Shown here one piece after another: positions 9,296 through 18,407 of a DNA stretch of 64,000 bases. This DNA is from Tengunoibacter tsumagoiensis. GTDB taxonomy: Bacteria; Chloroflexota; Ktedonobacteria; Ktedonobacterales; Ktedonobacteraceae. The stretch lies in assembly GCF_003967535.1 (NCBI RefSeq), contig NZ_BIFR01000001.1, positions 3,657,001-3,721,000 of the forward strand. The letters run 5' to 3'. The position numbers and the translations under genes are program-made. The notes below the pieces were generated by a model, which was not told where the DNA came from, did no database searches, and saw nothing but the letters and a program-made list of their open reading frames with translations. How positions within the stretch are numbered: position 1 is the stretch's first letter; every line of letters begins with the position of its first letter.

Positions 9296-9649
9296 TGCAG
9301 GAGGATTCCTCTCTAAAAATAGCCTTCTTTGATAAAGAAATAGGGCATCTATTCATCTTCTCAACTTCTATAACACTTATAAGCAAAAGATCGATAGTAC
9401 GTCTAGCGCCTTGCAAAAAGGAAATGATGTAAACCTGAAGAGGAAGCCATCACGAAAAGGAAGTCCACAATGTGCTAGTAAAGCGGCTTCAGCACTGGTG
9501 GGAGATCCGTTTGGAGTTCGTCGCTCTTGCTCGAAGATGTTTGGGACTGAGCGGGGAGCCGAGATAAAACAAACAGTGATCACTCATACTTCCCCGGTAA
9601 AGAAGGTATGAGTGATCACCATCCTACGCGTGTGAGTGGCGCAAAAAAT
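9296..9649. other. Intergenic region with hairpin
   Basis: Short overlapping frames on both strands at 9377-9611 lack ribosome binding sites and read as low-complexity; I do not call them. A GC-rich patch at about 9410-9570 could be a remnant. The terminator at 9576-9619 is listed separately. Confidence 0.4.
9576..9619 (-). terminator. 14-bp stem hairpin
   Basis: GTGATCACTCATAC at 9576-9589 pairs perfectly with 9606-9619. It lies 31 bases past the stop of the minus-strand PPOX-fold gene and probably terminates it. Confidence 0.65.
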
Positions 9650-10153
9650 CTATTGCAAGTGCAACTTCTGATTTTCGCCACTAGAATCTTGTCCGCCGGT
9701 AGCCAGCCCCTTGACCACTGAATAAAGAGCTCCCATTTTTCCCGCTGGAGCATCCCAGTATTCCGCATCTGTTACTCTGACTTTAAGCAGCGCCAGATCT
9801 GGATCATCCTCCCCTTTTGGAAACCATGCCTTGAAAAAAGGCTTCCAGAGATCCTTAATCTTCTGTCGATCACGGATCAGTTGAGCCGTTCCAGAGACGG
9901 AAACAAACAGGTTGTCGTCGGACCCGATATAAGCAATATTCACATGATGTTCGCGCTGCAATTCTTCAACTTTAGGGGTACTTGCTTGCGTAAAAAACCA
10001 GAGATCGCCATCAAATTCGATCTCTTGCGTTGCCATTGGACGGCTATGCAGTGAACCATCTGGTTCATGGGTCGTCATCATAGCAATACGAATACCTTTA
10101 ATTTTCTCCCACAGGAGCTTTTTATTATCGGCATGTGCTGCAGATTGACTCAT
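9650..10153 (-). CDS. Pyridoxamine 5'-phosphate oxidase-fold (general stress protein 26-like) protein
   Basis: 167 residues, full length for the family. Characteristic stretches are IRIAMMTTHEPDGSLHSRPMATQ, FDGDLWFFT, REHHVNIAYIGSDDNLFVSVSGTAQLIRDR and KDLWKPFFKAWFPKGEDDPDLALLKV. Members are split-barrel flavin-binding proteins related to PdxH; most are not pyridoxamine oxidases and some act in stress responses. ATG 10153 follows GGAGTG. Exact substrate cannot be told. Monocistronic. Confidence 0.85.
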   Translation of the reverse strand: MSQSAAHADNKKLLWEKIKGIRIAMMTTHEPDGSLHSRPMATQEIEFDGDLWFFTQASTPKVEELQREHHVNIAYIGSDDNLFVSVSGTAQLIRDRQKIKDLWKPFFKAWFPKGEDDPDLALLKVRVTDAEYWDAPAGKMGALYSVVKGLATGGQDSSGENQKLHLQ

Positions 10154-10224
10154 ATTTCACTCCAATCTTCCTTCACAAACGAGGAACTATGCCTCTCTCT
10201 CCAGGTATATCTGAGATGAACACG

Positions 10225-10372
10225 CTACAAAGCCGTGTTGAGATGCACTACCTAACCTCGCTTGCACTACAAACTGTTGAGTTAAAAACGCTCGACACCT
10301 GCAACATAAGGCATACAAACTGTTGAGTTCAAAGAGCTCACCATCCTCAACATAAGGCATCCAAACTGTTGA
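10225..10372. repeat. 46-bp tandem repeat upstream of the PPOX-fold gene
   Basis: AAACTGTTGA recurs at 10271, 10317 and 10363, exactly 46 bases apart, within longer similar units (CAACATAAGGCAT before the second and third). A degenerate earlier unit starts near 10228. The region 10154-10426 has no gene. Confidence 0.6.
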
Positions 10373-10383
10373 TAACACAAAAA

Positions 10384-10414
10384 GGCTGGTCCAAACATTC
10401 CTGTTGAACCAGCC
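10384..10414 (-). terminator. Rho-independent terminator of the NACHT gene
   Basis: GGCTGGT at 10384-10390 pairs with ACCAGCC at 10408-10414, extended by CAA/TTG, and is followed on the minus strand by TTTTTG. It lies 13 bases past the stop at 10427. Confidence 0.75.
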
Positions 10415-10426
10415 AGTCGGTAAGGT

Positions 10427-13400
10427 CTAGCGCCGTTGCTGATTATTATTCACGGTTGGTGCTGATGAAATATCAGCGACACGACGTTGAAACTCCAGAT
10501 GGCGCTGCTTAAGTTGCTCCAGTTGAATTCCTAACTGATTTTTTTCGCGCATTAATTGCTCAATTTTATTAATCTGAGTGCTTTTCTCACGCGATAATTG
10601 CTCAATCGTGGTCCTTAACATACTGCGCTCTTTCTGAGCATTCTCGGCCTCGATACGCAAGGCTTCTCTCTCTCGAAGAACCTTTTGGAGTTCGTCACCT
10701 CGATCGCTATGTTCCTGCTGAACCTTTACCAGTTCATCTTCAAGATCTTTGGCGCGTCCCTTCTCATTAAGAATCTGGGCAGTTGCCTGTGCAATATCGC
10801 GTTTGAAGGTCTCTTGCATTTTGAACTTTTCGGCCTGGAGCTGTGCAATCTGAGGCTCGTAGCGTATCCCTAAGAGAATATTAAAGAGCTCACGTACTTC
10901 AACATCATTCGCATTAGCCGCTCTTAACTCCAATAATCTCTCAATATTCCAGTTTCCACTCGCGAGCAGACCCCCCAATGAACGCAAGGCCAGGGCGAGT
11001 TGATCTGGATAACGTGGTGTACCATCAGTGGTATCCATTCCATAACTCGTCACATGCGCTGCATCATGGACAATCACTTCTGTTGGCGAGACCATTGCAA
11101 GAAGAGCCGCCAGTTCAGCCTGGAATTCCGCGCTAATTTCTGGATCGTTATACAATTTCAGTAAGAGGCTATGCGTCTTCTTGCTGAGCAGCAGGAGGCT
11201 ATAGCTTAATTGCTTTTGAGGTACGATAGACTCTTTGAGAGCCTGCACAAAGCGTTCAGCAATAGTATCTTCACCCAGGAGAAACAGAAGCGCTAAGACA
11301 CGGAGATTCGTATCTTGCATCTGATTGTTCTGGATATAATCCACCAGTTCCTGCACCATCTCACTGTCTGCATAGGATTTGGCAGACTCATCATGAATAC
11401 GCTCGAGTAGCAGCGAGACAGCCATTGCCGTGTCATCATGACGCTGACTTATCAACAATGAAATAAGCTCATCCTTAATGACCTCTGTGCGCATCGCATG
11501 GAAAATTTCTAGCGCAGCTTCACGACGAGCTTGATGGCTACGATCACTATGTGCACTCCAGATAAAAGGGAGGGCAGGCACGCCAATCTCACCAAGGACC
11601 GCTCTGGCAACCTGTGACAACAACGGATCTGGTGAGGTGATAAGATCACCCAGACGAGGCACAGCCACGGCTCCCAGGCGCGTCAAAGCTACTTCAGCTC
11701 CTGGTCGTTGCTCTTCATTTAACAGCGATGTAACTAATTCATCCAGGACGAGCTGTTGATACATGGGATTCTGAGCCAGACGCACAAGACAAATTGCCGC
11801 GTCATTACGCAACCGTGAATCACCCAACGCCTCGAGTAAGGCTGGCACACTCTTATCAGCCAGGTCGACTGTTAAGACCCCCCCAAGCACCTCACGAGCC
11901 CGAACCGGGAGCGGGGGATAGAAAAGTTTAATAACCTCTCGCAGAACAGCTTGCTCATCAAGACTCTGACGGACAAGGGTCGCCATAATACGTTGAGCAG
12001 ATTCGCGAGCCAGGCTTCGCACATCATCCAGGCCTGCGAGTAAGAACCGCAGAATCGCCACGCCAAATTGGGGGAGAATCTCAGCTGCAATCGGCTCGCG
12101 CTCAGGATGCCCTAATAGATTGACAAGCGCTGGAATTGCCTGGTCTGGATATTTGAGCAAGAAACTACTAATAATCTGGCGTAAGGCAGGATCATCCAAT
12201 CCCAGGAGAAGGGCAGGAACAACCAGTTCTTCTGGCAATTGCTCCAGTGCCTCATAAACAGTCTCCCGAACCTGTTTCTTTGGATACAACAGATTGCGCA
12301 CCAGAACCTGAGCCGCCTCAGGACCTCGAGCCTTAAAGATCGCCAGAATCTGCTGACGCTGTGTCGAGCTACATTGTTCAAGCGCTTTGAGCAATGCTTT
12401 GCCTGGGAAGGGGGCAATCCCTAAAATTGCTCTCTGAAATCGCTTGACCAGTGTCTTATCTCGGCTATCAAGCGCTGCGATCAGCCCCTCCAGAGCCCCC
12501 TCGCCCAGCTGACTCAAGGCGGTAATCGCCTCTTCATACACTTGAGGCTGGGAAGCGCCAGCCGCTTGTAGAAGTGGTGCCACAACCCCTGCTTCTGAGA
12601 ACGTACTTAATGCTCGAATCAAAGTGATTGCTAAGAGAGCCAGTTCAGGATCTAAAAGCACACTCCCAAGCAGATCGATTAAAGCTGGCACAGCCCGGGG
12701 ATCATGAATGGTCTCCAGAACCTTCACCAACAACAAAGTTCGCTCAGGCACAATATCAGATAGCGCCTGAATAGCTGGCTGCACCGCTGAGCTGCCCGCA
12801 CTTGACAGAATCTGAGCCGCTCGCTCAGCACTCACTTCAGATGGTGCATGCTGCACAAGATCAATCAAGCCACCAATACTGTCAGGTGCATATGCAATCA
12901 AGGCCTGTGAAACACGCTGCTGAACCGAAGGAAAGGGATCACCAACCAGATCTAGCAGGGCTGGAATAGCTTGTGGGCTCTGGAAGGACTGCAACAGCCC
13001 AACAACGCGCACTCTTACAATCTCTGATGTATTCTGCACTTGTTCCAACAGAATCGGGATAACCATCACCCCAATAGCCAGTAGCGCCTGCTCAACATGA
13101 CGAAGAGCAACTTCATTCTGCGAGGGCAGATAACGCAGAAGCGCCTCAATAACCTTTGCCCAGCGCTTATCGCGAATATTCAAACCCTCGGTTTTCCGAG
13201 CTTGCTCCACTAATAATTCACGAGTTTGTTTCTGTACTTCTGGTTCATGTTGATATTGCGAAGTCAAGAGAGGCAAGATTCCATCCAGAATCTGCTCATA
13301 TTGAAGCAAAGAAAGTTGGCGAAGAGGGTCCTGCTCATTCATGAAATACCCCAGAATGACCAGGGCCGCGCGATGGACACCTGCAATAACAGCAGTAGGC

Positions 13401-15748
13401 GTTCGCTCTTCAAGCTGCTCTAAAAGGGCCTTGAGAACCAGCCCGGCCCCTAAATGAGTAAGAGCATTAGTGGCTCGCTGATAGATGAGATAGTCGGCAT
13501 CGCGAAGACGCGCCAGCAGAGGAGTCACAGCCTCAGCAGCATTTGTGCCACCAAGAATATTTACAGCGACAGCACGTAAACGTAAACTACGTTCAAATTC
13601 AGGAAGACTTAAAGCAGTAGCCTGAGGAACAACAAGAGCTCCAAAACTGGCCAGGATGCGGGTCAACCTCCTGACATGAACCTCATAGGCAGGAACATCC
13701 ACAATATCTTGTAAAAAATCAAATAGAAGCGTCGCCACCCTCGACTGATCCAAGAGCGCAAAAAGCTGTTCACTCTGTTCAACCAGGAGGAGTGGGAGAA
13801 GGGATCGATAGATCTCTGGCCCACCCTCAGCCGCACATTGTACAAAAGCCTGGGCAAGCTCTTCACAGATGCTTTGCTGCTGGAGGTATTGCTCAAACTC
13901 TTTCTGTAAGGATTGAGGAAAGATCAATGGTGGCTGATTGGGAGAGAGCGTCGCAGGTACAGCAACGCCTACGCTGAGTAGTGTCAATGCCAGAGATTGT
14001 GCAATCAGAGAAACATGTTCTTGAGCCCCCGCCGCAAAATGTTGGGCTAACTCAAAGGGTTCATTAAGGAGCCCAGCCCAGATAACAACGATCTGGCTCC
14101 AGAAGCCTGGCTGCCCCAACAGTTCTGGCTGAAAAAACTCAGCATCAATTGAGGATTGTTCCAGCACTGCCTGAAAAGCCTCGGCCACCAGGTAATCCGC
14201 CAATTGAGCATGCTGAAAACTTAATACCCCATCAGCACTGACTTCAATCAACGCCGTAGAGAGAGCCACTTGAAGGATAGGGACCAGATCAATCTGCTCA
14301 TCTAACCCCAACCCGACACCATTGGTAAAAGGGCCAGACGCTGCATGTTCTTGCAACCAGGTAAGGATAGCTTCAGCCAACTGTGTGAAGCCAAACGGGA
14401 GTCCTCCATCGCGTAACTCATCAGGGAGAGCGGCTGTCATTGGCAACTGGAGAGCAAAGCGATCACCGGTCCAGAAAGCTGCACAGGCGACCACTTGTAA
14501 GAAGTAGGCGACATCTTGCGCCTCTGGAGCAGGCTCCTCCCAGCTATGCAAATGTTGCTCGAGAAGCTCAAACACATACGTGCGCCAGAGCAGCCCTCGT
14601 GTATCAACCTGCATGACTGCCGTAATCCCCTGCCGCTCAATAACACTCATCAGCGTTGTGAGCAGTAGAGGCGTGTTGCAATGATAGCCCAGATGGCTCT
14701 GTTGTAGAGCTTGTATAACCTGACCAGCAGTATAGCTCCAATCATCCTCTTGCTTCCCAATCGAACGTTCGACAAACTCACTCACCTGATCATCCTGCAA
14801 AGGCAAAAGATCAGCTCGATGGAGTAGCCCATCTTCAACTAATTGTACAAGCTCTGGATGAGAGACATAATCGACTTCGCGAGCGGTCAGGACAAAAAGA
14901 TTCCTTGTAGACTGCATCAGGGCAGCCAGCTCGCTGCCGATACGAGCTCGTAGTGCAAGATCCACCTCATCAAGCCCATCACAGAGAAAGAGAAGGCGAC
15001 CTTGCCCAGCCAAACGACGGAGACTGGAGCGCAGGTATTCAAATCCCGGTAATTCGCTCTGCACCAGATATTCTAATAAGAGGCCAGAGCTTTCCTCATC
15101 TCCTAATCGACCGGCATGCTGGTTCAGAAAAAGGCTGTACTTCTTAAGCGACAGATAGATTGGGAGACGTGCATGAGCAAACGCACGTGAAGCAGACCGT
15201 TGGGAAGCTTGATAATGGAAAGCGCGTAGAGCCTGCGTCTTACCCGTTCCTGGCTCACCCAACAAGAGAATGCTCGTGTTCGGACGCTGCAATAACTCTA
15301 AGACATCGACTGGCTCAGCTGGCTTCTCTCCCGATGGCTGCTCATCAAACTCCTGTTTAGGCAGCGTCAGCAGCGCAGTTACAGGAAACGAGCGCTGATA
15401 GATCTCCTTCTGTAGTTGCTGAGTCGAACGAAGATACGCAAAAAGTGCCAATGGTTGGGCGGCCCAACCAAGAACAAGCGTCCCTACAACAAGTTCACTC
15501 AGAGGGACGAGCAGAAGAAGAGGGGCATGGACAGGCACCACCAATAAAGCCACCCACCTATTCGCAGCCGTCCCTAAGATCAAAAATGGATTAAAAGCGA
15601 TAATGATAAGTATTTCAAAAACTGTTAATACACAAGCAAAGAGAAAACCATACACGAACCAGGCGAGAAGGCGTTGTCGCAACGTCCCCTGGATTAAGCG
15701 TTGTGGCACATGCACTGGTAACATAAATCCTGTCATTGATTTTTTCAT
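10427..15748 (-). CDS. Membrane-anchored NACHT NTPase with HEAT repeats and C-terminal coiled coil
   Basis: 1773 residues from ATG 15748 (GGGACGGGG upstream). Two to three hydrophobic segments at about 28-108 anchor the N-terminus. A NACHT-type P-loop NTPase follows: Walker A GEPGTGKT (about 164-171), Walker B LLFLCDGLDEVD (about 252-263), then LTAREVDY. Residues from about 600 to 1500 are many HEAT/Armadillo-like helical repeats (e.g. AVPALIDLLG, QAIPALLDLVGD, KSVPALLEALGD). The last 120 residues are a Glu/Gln/Arg-rich coiled coil. NACHT proteins are signal-transducing switches, and several bacterial ones act in antiphage defence, but the role here is inference. The gene is alone, between a GH3 gene and a PPOX-fold gene, with no obvious effector domain. 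Confidence 0.85.
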   Translation of the reverse strand: MKKSMTGFMLPVHVPQRLIQGTLRQRLLAWFVYGFLFACVLTVFEILIIIAFNPFLILGTAANRWVALLVVPVHAPLLLLVPLSELVVGTLVLGWAAQPLALFAYLRSTQQLQKEIYQRSFPVTALLTLPKQEFDEQPSGEKPAEPVDVLELLQRPNTSILLLGEPGTGKTQALRAFHYQASQRSASRAFAHARLPIYLSLKKYSLFLNQHAGRLGDEESSGLLLEYLVQSELPGFEYLRSSLRRLAGQGRLLFLCDGLDEVDLALRARIGSELAALMQSTRNLFVLTAREVDYVSHPELVQLVEDGLLHRADLLPLQDDQVSEFVERSIGKQEDDWSYTAGQVIQALQQSHLGYHCNTPLLLTTLMSVIERQGITAVMQVDTRGLLWRTYVFELLEQHLHSWEEPAPEAQDVAYFLQVVACAAFWTGDRFALQLPMTAALPDELRDGGLPFGFTQLAEAILTWLQEHAASGPFTNGVGLGLDEQIDLVPILQVALSTALIEVSADGVLSFQHAQLADYLVAEAFQAVLEQSSIDAEFFQPELLGQPGFWSQIVVIWAGLLNEPFELAQHFAAGAQEHVSLIAQSLALTLLSVGVAVPATLSPNQPPLIFPQSLQKEFEQYLQQQSICEELAQAFVQCAAEGGPEIYRSLLPLLLVEQSEQLFALLDQSRVATLLFDFLQDIVDVPAYEVHVRRLTRILASFGALVVPQATALSLPEFERSLRLRAVAVNILGGTNAAEAVTPLLARLRDADYLIYQRATNALTHLGAGLVLKALLEQLEERTPTAVIAGVHRAALVILGYFMNEQDPLRQLSLLQYEQILDGILPLLTSQYQHEPEVQKQTRELLVEQARKTEGLNIRDKRWAKVIEALLRYLPSQNEVALRHVEQALLAIGVMVIPILLEQVQNTSEIVRVRVVGLLQSFQSPQAIPALLDLVGDPFPSVQQRVSQALIAYAPDSIGGLIDLVQHAPSEVSAERAAQILSSAGSSAVQPAIQALSDIVPERTLLLVKVLETIHDPRAVPALIDLLGSVLLDPELALLAITLIRALSTFSEAGVVAPLLQAAGASQPQVYEEAITALSQLGEGALEGLIAALDSRDKTLVKRFQRAILGIAPFPGKALLKALEQCSSTQRQQILAIFKARGPEAAQVLVRNLLYPKKQVRETVYEALEQLPEELVVPALLLGLDDPALRQIISSFLLKYPDQAIPALVNLLGHPEREPIAAEILPQFGVAILRFLLAGLDDVRSLARESAQRIMATLVRQSLDEQAVLREVIKLFYPPLPVRAREVLGGVLTVDLADKSVPALLEALGDSRLRNDAAICLVRLAQNPMYQQLVLDELVTSLLNEEQRPGAEVALTRLGAVAVPRLGDLITSPDPLLSQVARAVLGEIGVPALPFIWSAHSDRSHQARREAALEIFHAMRTEVIKDELISLLISQRHDDTAMAVSLLLERIHDESAKSYADSEMVQELVDYIQNNQMQDTNLRVLALLFLLGEDTIAERFVQALKESIVPQKQLSYSLLLLSKKTHSLLLKLYNDPEISAEFQAELAALLAMVSPTEVIVHDAAHVTSYGMDTTDGTPRYPDQLALALRSLGGLLASGNWNIERLLELRAANANDVEVRELFNILLGIRYEPQIAQLQAEKFKMQETFKRDIAQATAQILNEKGRAKDLEDELVKVQQEHSDRGDELQKVLREREALRIEAENAQKERSMLRTTIEQLSREKSTQINKIEQLMREKNQLGIQLEQLKQRHLEFQRRVADISSAPTVNNNQQRR

Positions 15749-16213
15749 CAAACCCCGTCCCTTTCCAAATCAAAAGAGTGGTACGAACAGTATAACTTAG
15801 TCCATTCAGATCAACAAGCACAAACCCCACAATAGGTAGGAAAGTCGCATCAAGATGAAACAATACAACACAGAACACCCCATCCTTACCTATACAAAGA
15901 CAGTACCATCGAAGGAGGCCAATAAAGTACCATCAGGTGAGATTTTCAAGAAATAAAATCGTACCCAATGAGGCCACTAGCTTTTTTTATGCAAATATGT
16001 TTTACTCAGAAAGGATTGACAATCACCTAGTACTACGCCTTTTATGTTACAACTCATCTATGTGAAGCGTTCGTATGATGGAAGTTTGAAGAACTCAATC
16101 ATCCTTTTATGGAATCATGCATAAAAACTGGTATCAAAAATCACAATCACAAGTAAACAAAAACTATGAATTTGCACATTGTTACTTGTTACTGTTGAAA
16201 GGGACCGCCAATC
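15749..16213. other. Divergent intergenic region
   Basis: No gene. It separates the minus-strand NACHT gene from the plus-strand GH3 gene. AGTACCATC occurs twice 25-30 bases apart near 15900-15935. A TTGACA at 16016-16021 with a TTTTAT 18 bases on could be a promoter for the GH3 gene. Confidence 0.4.
16016..16045 (+). promoter_or_regulatory. Possible sigma-70-type promoter for the GH3 gene
   Basis: TTGACA at 16016-16021 and TTTTAT at about 16040-16045 with an 18-base spacer. The -35 is perfect and the -10 is weak. Confidence 0.3.
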
Positions 16214-17869
16214 ATGGAGCCGACCAATTCGTGGCCTGGCAAACAACAGAAGCCATTAGTACACTTGAACCGACGGCGTAAACCACAATTTAAACCGGCC
16301 TTTCATCTGGCGATGGGGGATTCAGATCCACAAACGGCACCCGAAGATGACCAGAAGGTGGGAAACCCGACAACAGAGAAGAGTGCATTGCAGGAAATGA
16401 CTCCTTCTCATGCTTTTACCGAAAGAGAGACTCAGAAGTCACCTACTGTCCCGCTTCAGTCTGTTGTATCTCAGCAACCTCAGATCCATACGAATCAATC
16501 TCTGTCCCAGTCAGCGCTTGATCCCGCGCAGACTATTCTTGATACGATTGATACACAGACTACGCATGCCCTCCCTCTTCTTCCTCAGACAGAGCCTTTT
16601 CAAAAACCATGGCCTATGAGCCGTGGCAAGGCCTTTTTCCTGATCTCCCTTCTCTGTTTGATCGTGCTACAGTTCTTCTCCACTGGAGCCAACGATTTTA
16701 TTGGCCCCAGGGGCTGGGGGATTGTCCTATCGGGAACACAAGAAAATACTGATAAGAATCTGATAAAAAAGATTACCCAACAACTTCAACCCCAAAACGG
16801 GACACCGACAACGTTAACACCACAACAATATATCGATCAAATTATTAGTAGGATGAGCCTTGACCAGAAATTAGGTCAGATGATGCTGATTCAATTTATT
16901 GGCCCCGACTACTCACTTGATCTGAATGCTATGATCAGCCAGTATGGAGTGGGGGCTGCATTGATTTTTACAGCCAACCAGAATGTAGCGAGCAAGACTC
17001 AACTGACCAACTTAACCAGACAGATGCAACAGAATGCTCCTATCCCCATGCTCTTAGCCATTGATCAGGAAGGGGGAAAGGTTGACAGGCTCGTAACTAT
17101 CGATGATCCACGCCCATCGGCAGCAAAGATTGCTGCAACGGGCGATCCTGAGCAGGCAAAAGCAGCCGGGATGCAAGATGCACAAGATCTGTCTCAATAT
17201 GGACTGAATGTGAACTTAGCACCAGTTGTAGATGTTGATACCTCCAATGCCTCCATCATTCATACCGAATATCGAGCATTTGGCAAGACAGCCGATGAAG
17301 TCACTCAGATGGCTGGAGCTTATCTCAACGGACTACAACAGAGCGGAAAAGTCTTTGGAACACTCAAACATTTTCCGGGCCTTGGACATGTCAATGGCGA
17401 TCCTCACAGACAGATCACCCATCTCTCACTCTCACCAGATACGCTTCAGCAAGTGGATTGGGCCCCCTACCGTAATCTCATTCAACAGGGCAATGTTCAT
17501 GCTATTATGGTTACCCATGAGTTTCTCACTCAGATCGACACCCAATTACCATCTTCGCTCTCCAGCAAGATTGTGCAGGGCATTCTACGCGATCAAATGG
17601 GCTTCAAGGGGGTCATTATGACGGATAGCCTGACAATGGATGGCATCACCAATCTCTATACTCCAGGACAGGCCGCAGCTTTAGCTATTGAAGCTGGCTC
17701 AGATCTGCTCATGGGAGCCTCCAGTCCAACTGCATTGCAACAAATGATTGATGGTATTAAAGATGCCATCAATGCAGGCACTATCAGCCAGCAGAGAATC
17801 GATGAATCGGTTCGCCGCCTGTTACAGATGAAATATGATCTCGGCTTGCTTCCTTTACCACGACAATAG
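16214..17869 (+). CDS. Membrane-anchored GH3 beta-N-acetylhexosaminidase-like protein
   Basis: 551 residues. Residues 1-137 are hydrophilic, Gln/Pro/Thr-rich and probably disordered in the cytoplasm; 139-156 is one membrane segment; 205-551 is a GH3 (NagZ-type) domain outside. Landmarks are DQEGGKVDRL (284-293), the KHFPGLGHVNGDPH loop (385-398, matching the Asp-His pair of NagZ) and MTDSLTMDGI with the likely nucleophile Asp471. The family removes terminal N-acetylglucosamine from peptidoglycan fragments or glycans. The long N-terminal cytoplasmic tail is unusual. ATG follows AAAGGGA. It may head a run with the membrane protein, flippase and aat downstream. Confidence 0.85.
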   Translation: MEPTNSWPGKQQKPLVHLNRRRKPQFKPAFHLAMGDSDPQTAPEDDQKVGNPTTEKSALQEMTPSHAFTERETQKSPTVPLQSVVSQQPQIHTNQSLSQSALDPAQTILDTIDTQTTHALPLLPQTEPFQKPWPMSRGKAFFLISLLCLIVLQFFSTGANDFIGPRGWGIVLSGTQENTDKNLIKKITQQLQPQNGTPTTLTPQQYIDQIISRMSLDQKLGQMMLIQFIGPDYSLDLNAMISQYGVGAALIFTANQNVASKTQLTNLTRQMQQNAPIPMLLAIDQEGGKVDRLVTIDDPRPSAAKIAATGDPEQAKAAGMQDAQDLSQYGLNVNLAPVVDVDTSNASIIHTEYRAFGKTADEVTQMAGAYLNGLQQSGKVFGTLKHFPGLGHVNGDPHRQITHLSLSPDTLQQVDWAPYRNLIQQGNVHAIMVTHEFLTQIDTQLPSSLSSKIVQGILRDQMGFKGVIMTDSLTMDGITNLYTPGQAAALAIEAGSDLLMGASSPTALQQMIDGIKDAINAGTISQQRIDESVRRLLQMKYDLGLLPLPRQ

Positions 17870-17948
17870 TTGTCTGCATAACAATAATTTTTTCTAGCTC
17901 TACTTTTCTAGCTCTTACATACGACAAAAACGCGAGAGGACGAAATCT

Positions 17949-18398
17949 ATGTATCACCAATCAACTCATGGGCAGCCTCCGCCGCAGAAGGCTCCAAGAA
18001 ATTGGGATCGAGCGGTCTGGAGCCTTACAGCTCTGGAGACTCTTCTTGTCTCAATGGCGCTCATTACGCCTCAGATGTGGTCTCGGCTCCTTCCTTCAGC
18101 TAGCTCAACCCTCAATGGCCCTTTTCCAGCCAGTATCGCCCCGGTTATTACGTTATTGCTGTATGCGCTCCCCACAGTGATTGGCTTTTTGAACCGAGAC
18201 TGGCAACGCGCGATCTTACTGGCCACACTTCCTGCCTGGATTGGACTGGGCATCTTCCTGATCGGCGCAACATTCAAGATCGGTGCCTTCTATCTTGTCT
18301 CCGCGGATCATGTTACAGCCAATGTTAGTGTGCTGGAACTGTTTGCCGCACTAGGAGGTATTGGCTGGTTAGCACGCTCCCTTCTCAAAATGAGATAA
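17949..18398 (+). CDS. Small multi-pass membrane protein, unknown
   Basis: 149 residues with four hydrophobic segments at about 25-45, 62-80, 86-107 and 122-145, and a Pro/Gln-rich N-terminus. GAGAGGACG precedes the ATG. The next gene starts 9 bases after its stop, so the two are probably co-transcribed, which hints at a role beside the flippase. No family was recognised. Confidence 0.7.
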   Translation: MYHQSTHGQPPPQKAPRNWDRAVWSLTALETLLVSMALITPQMWSRLLPSASSTLNGPFPASIAPVITLLLYALPTVIGFLNRDWQRAILLATLPAWIGLGIFLIGATFKIGAFYLVSADHVTANVSVLELFAALGGIGWLARSLLKMR

Positions 18399-18407
18399 AA
18401 TAAAGAT

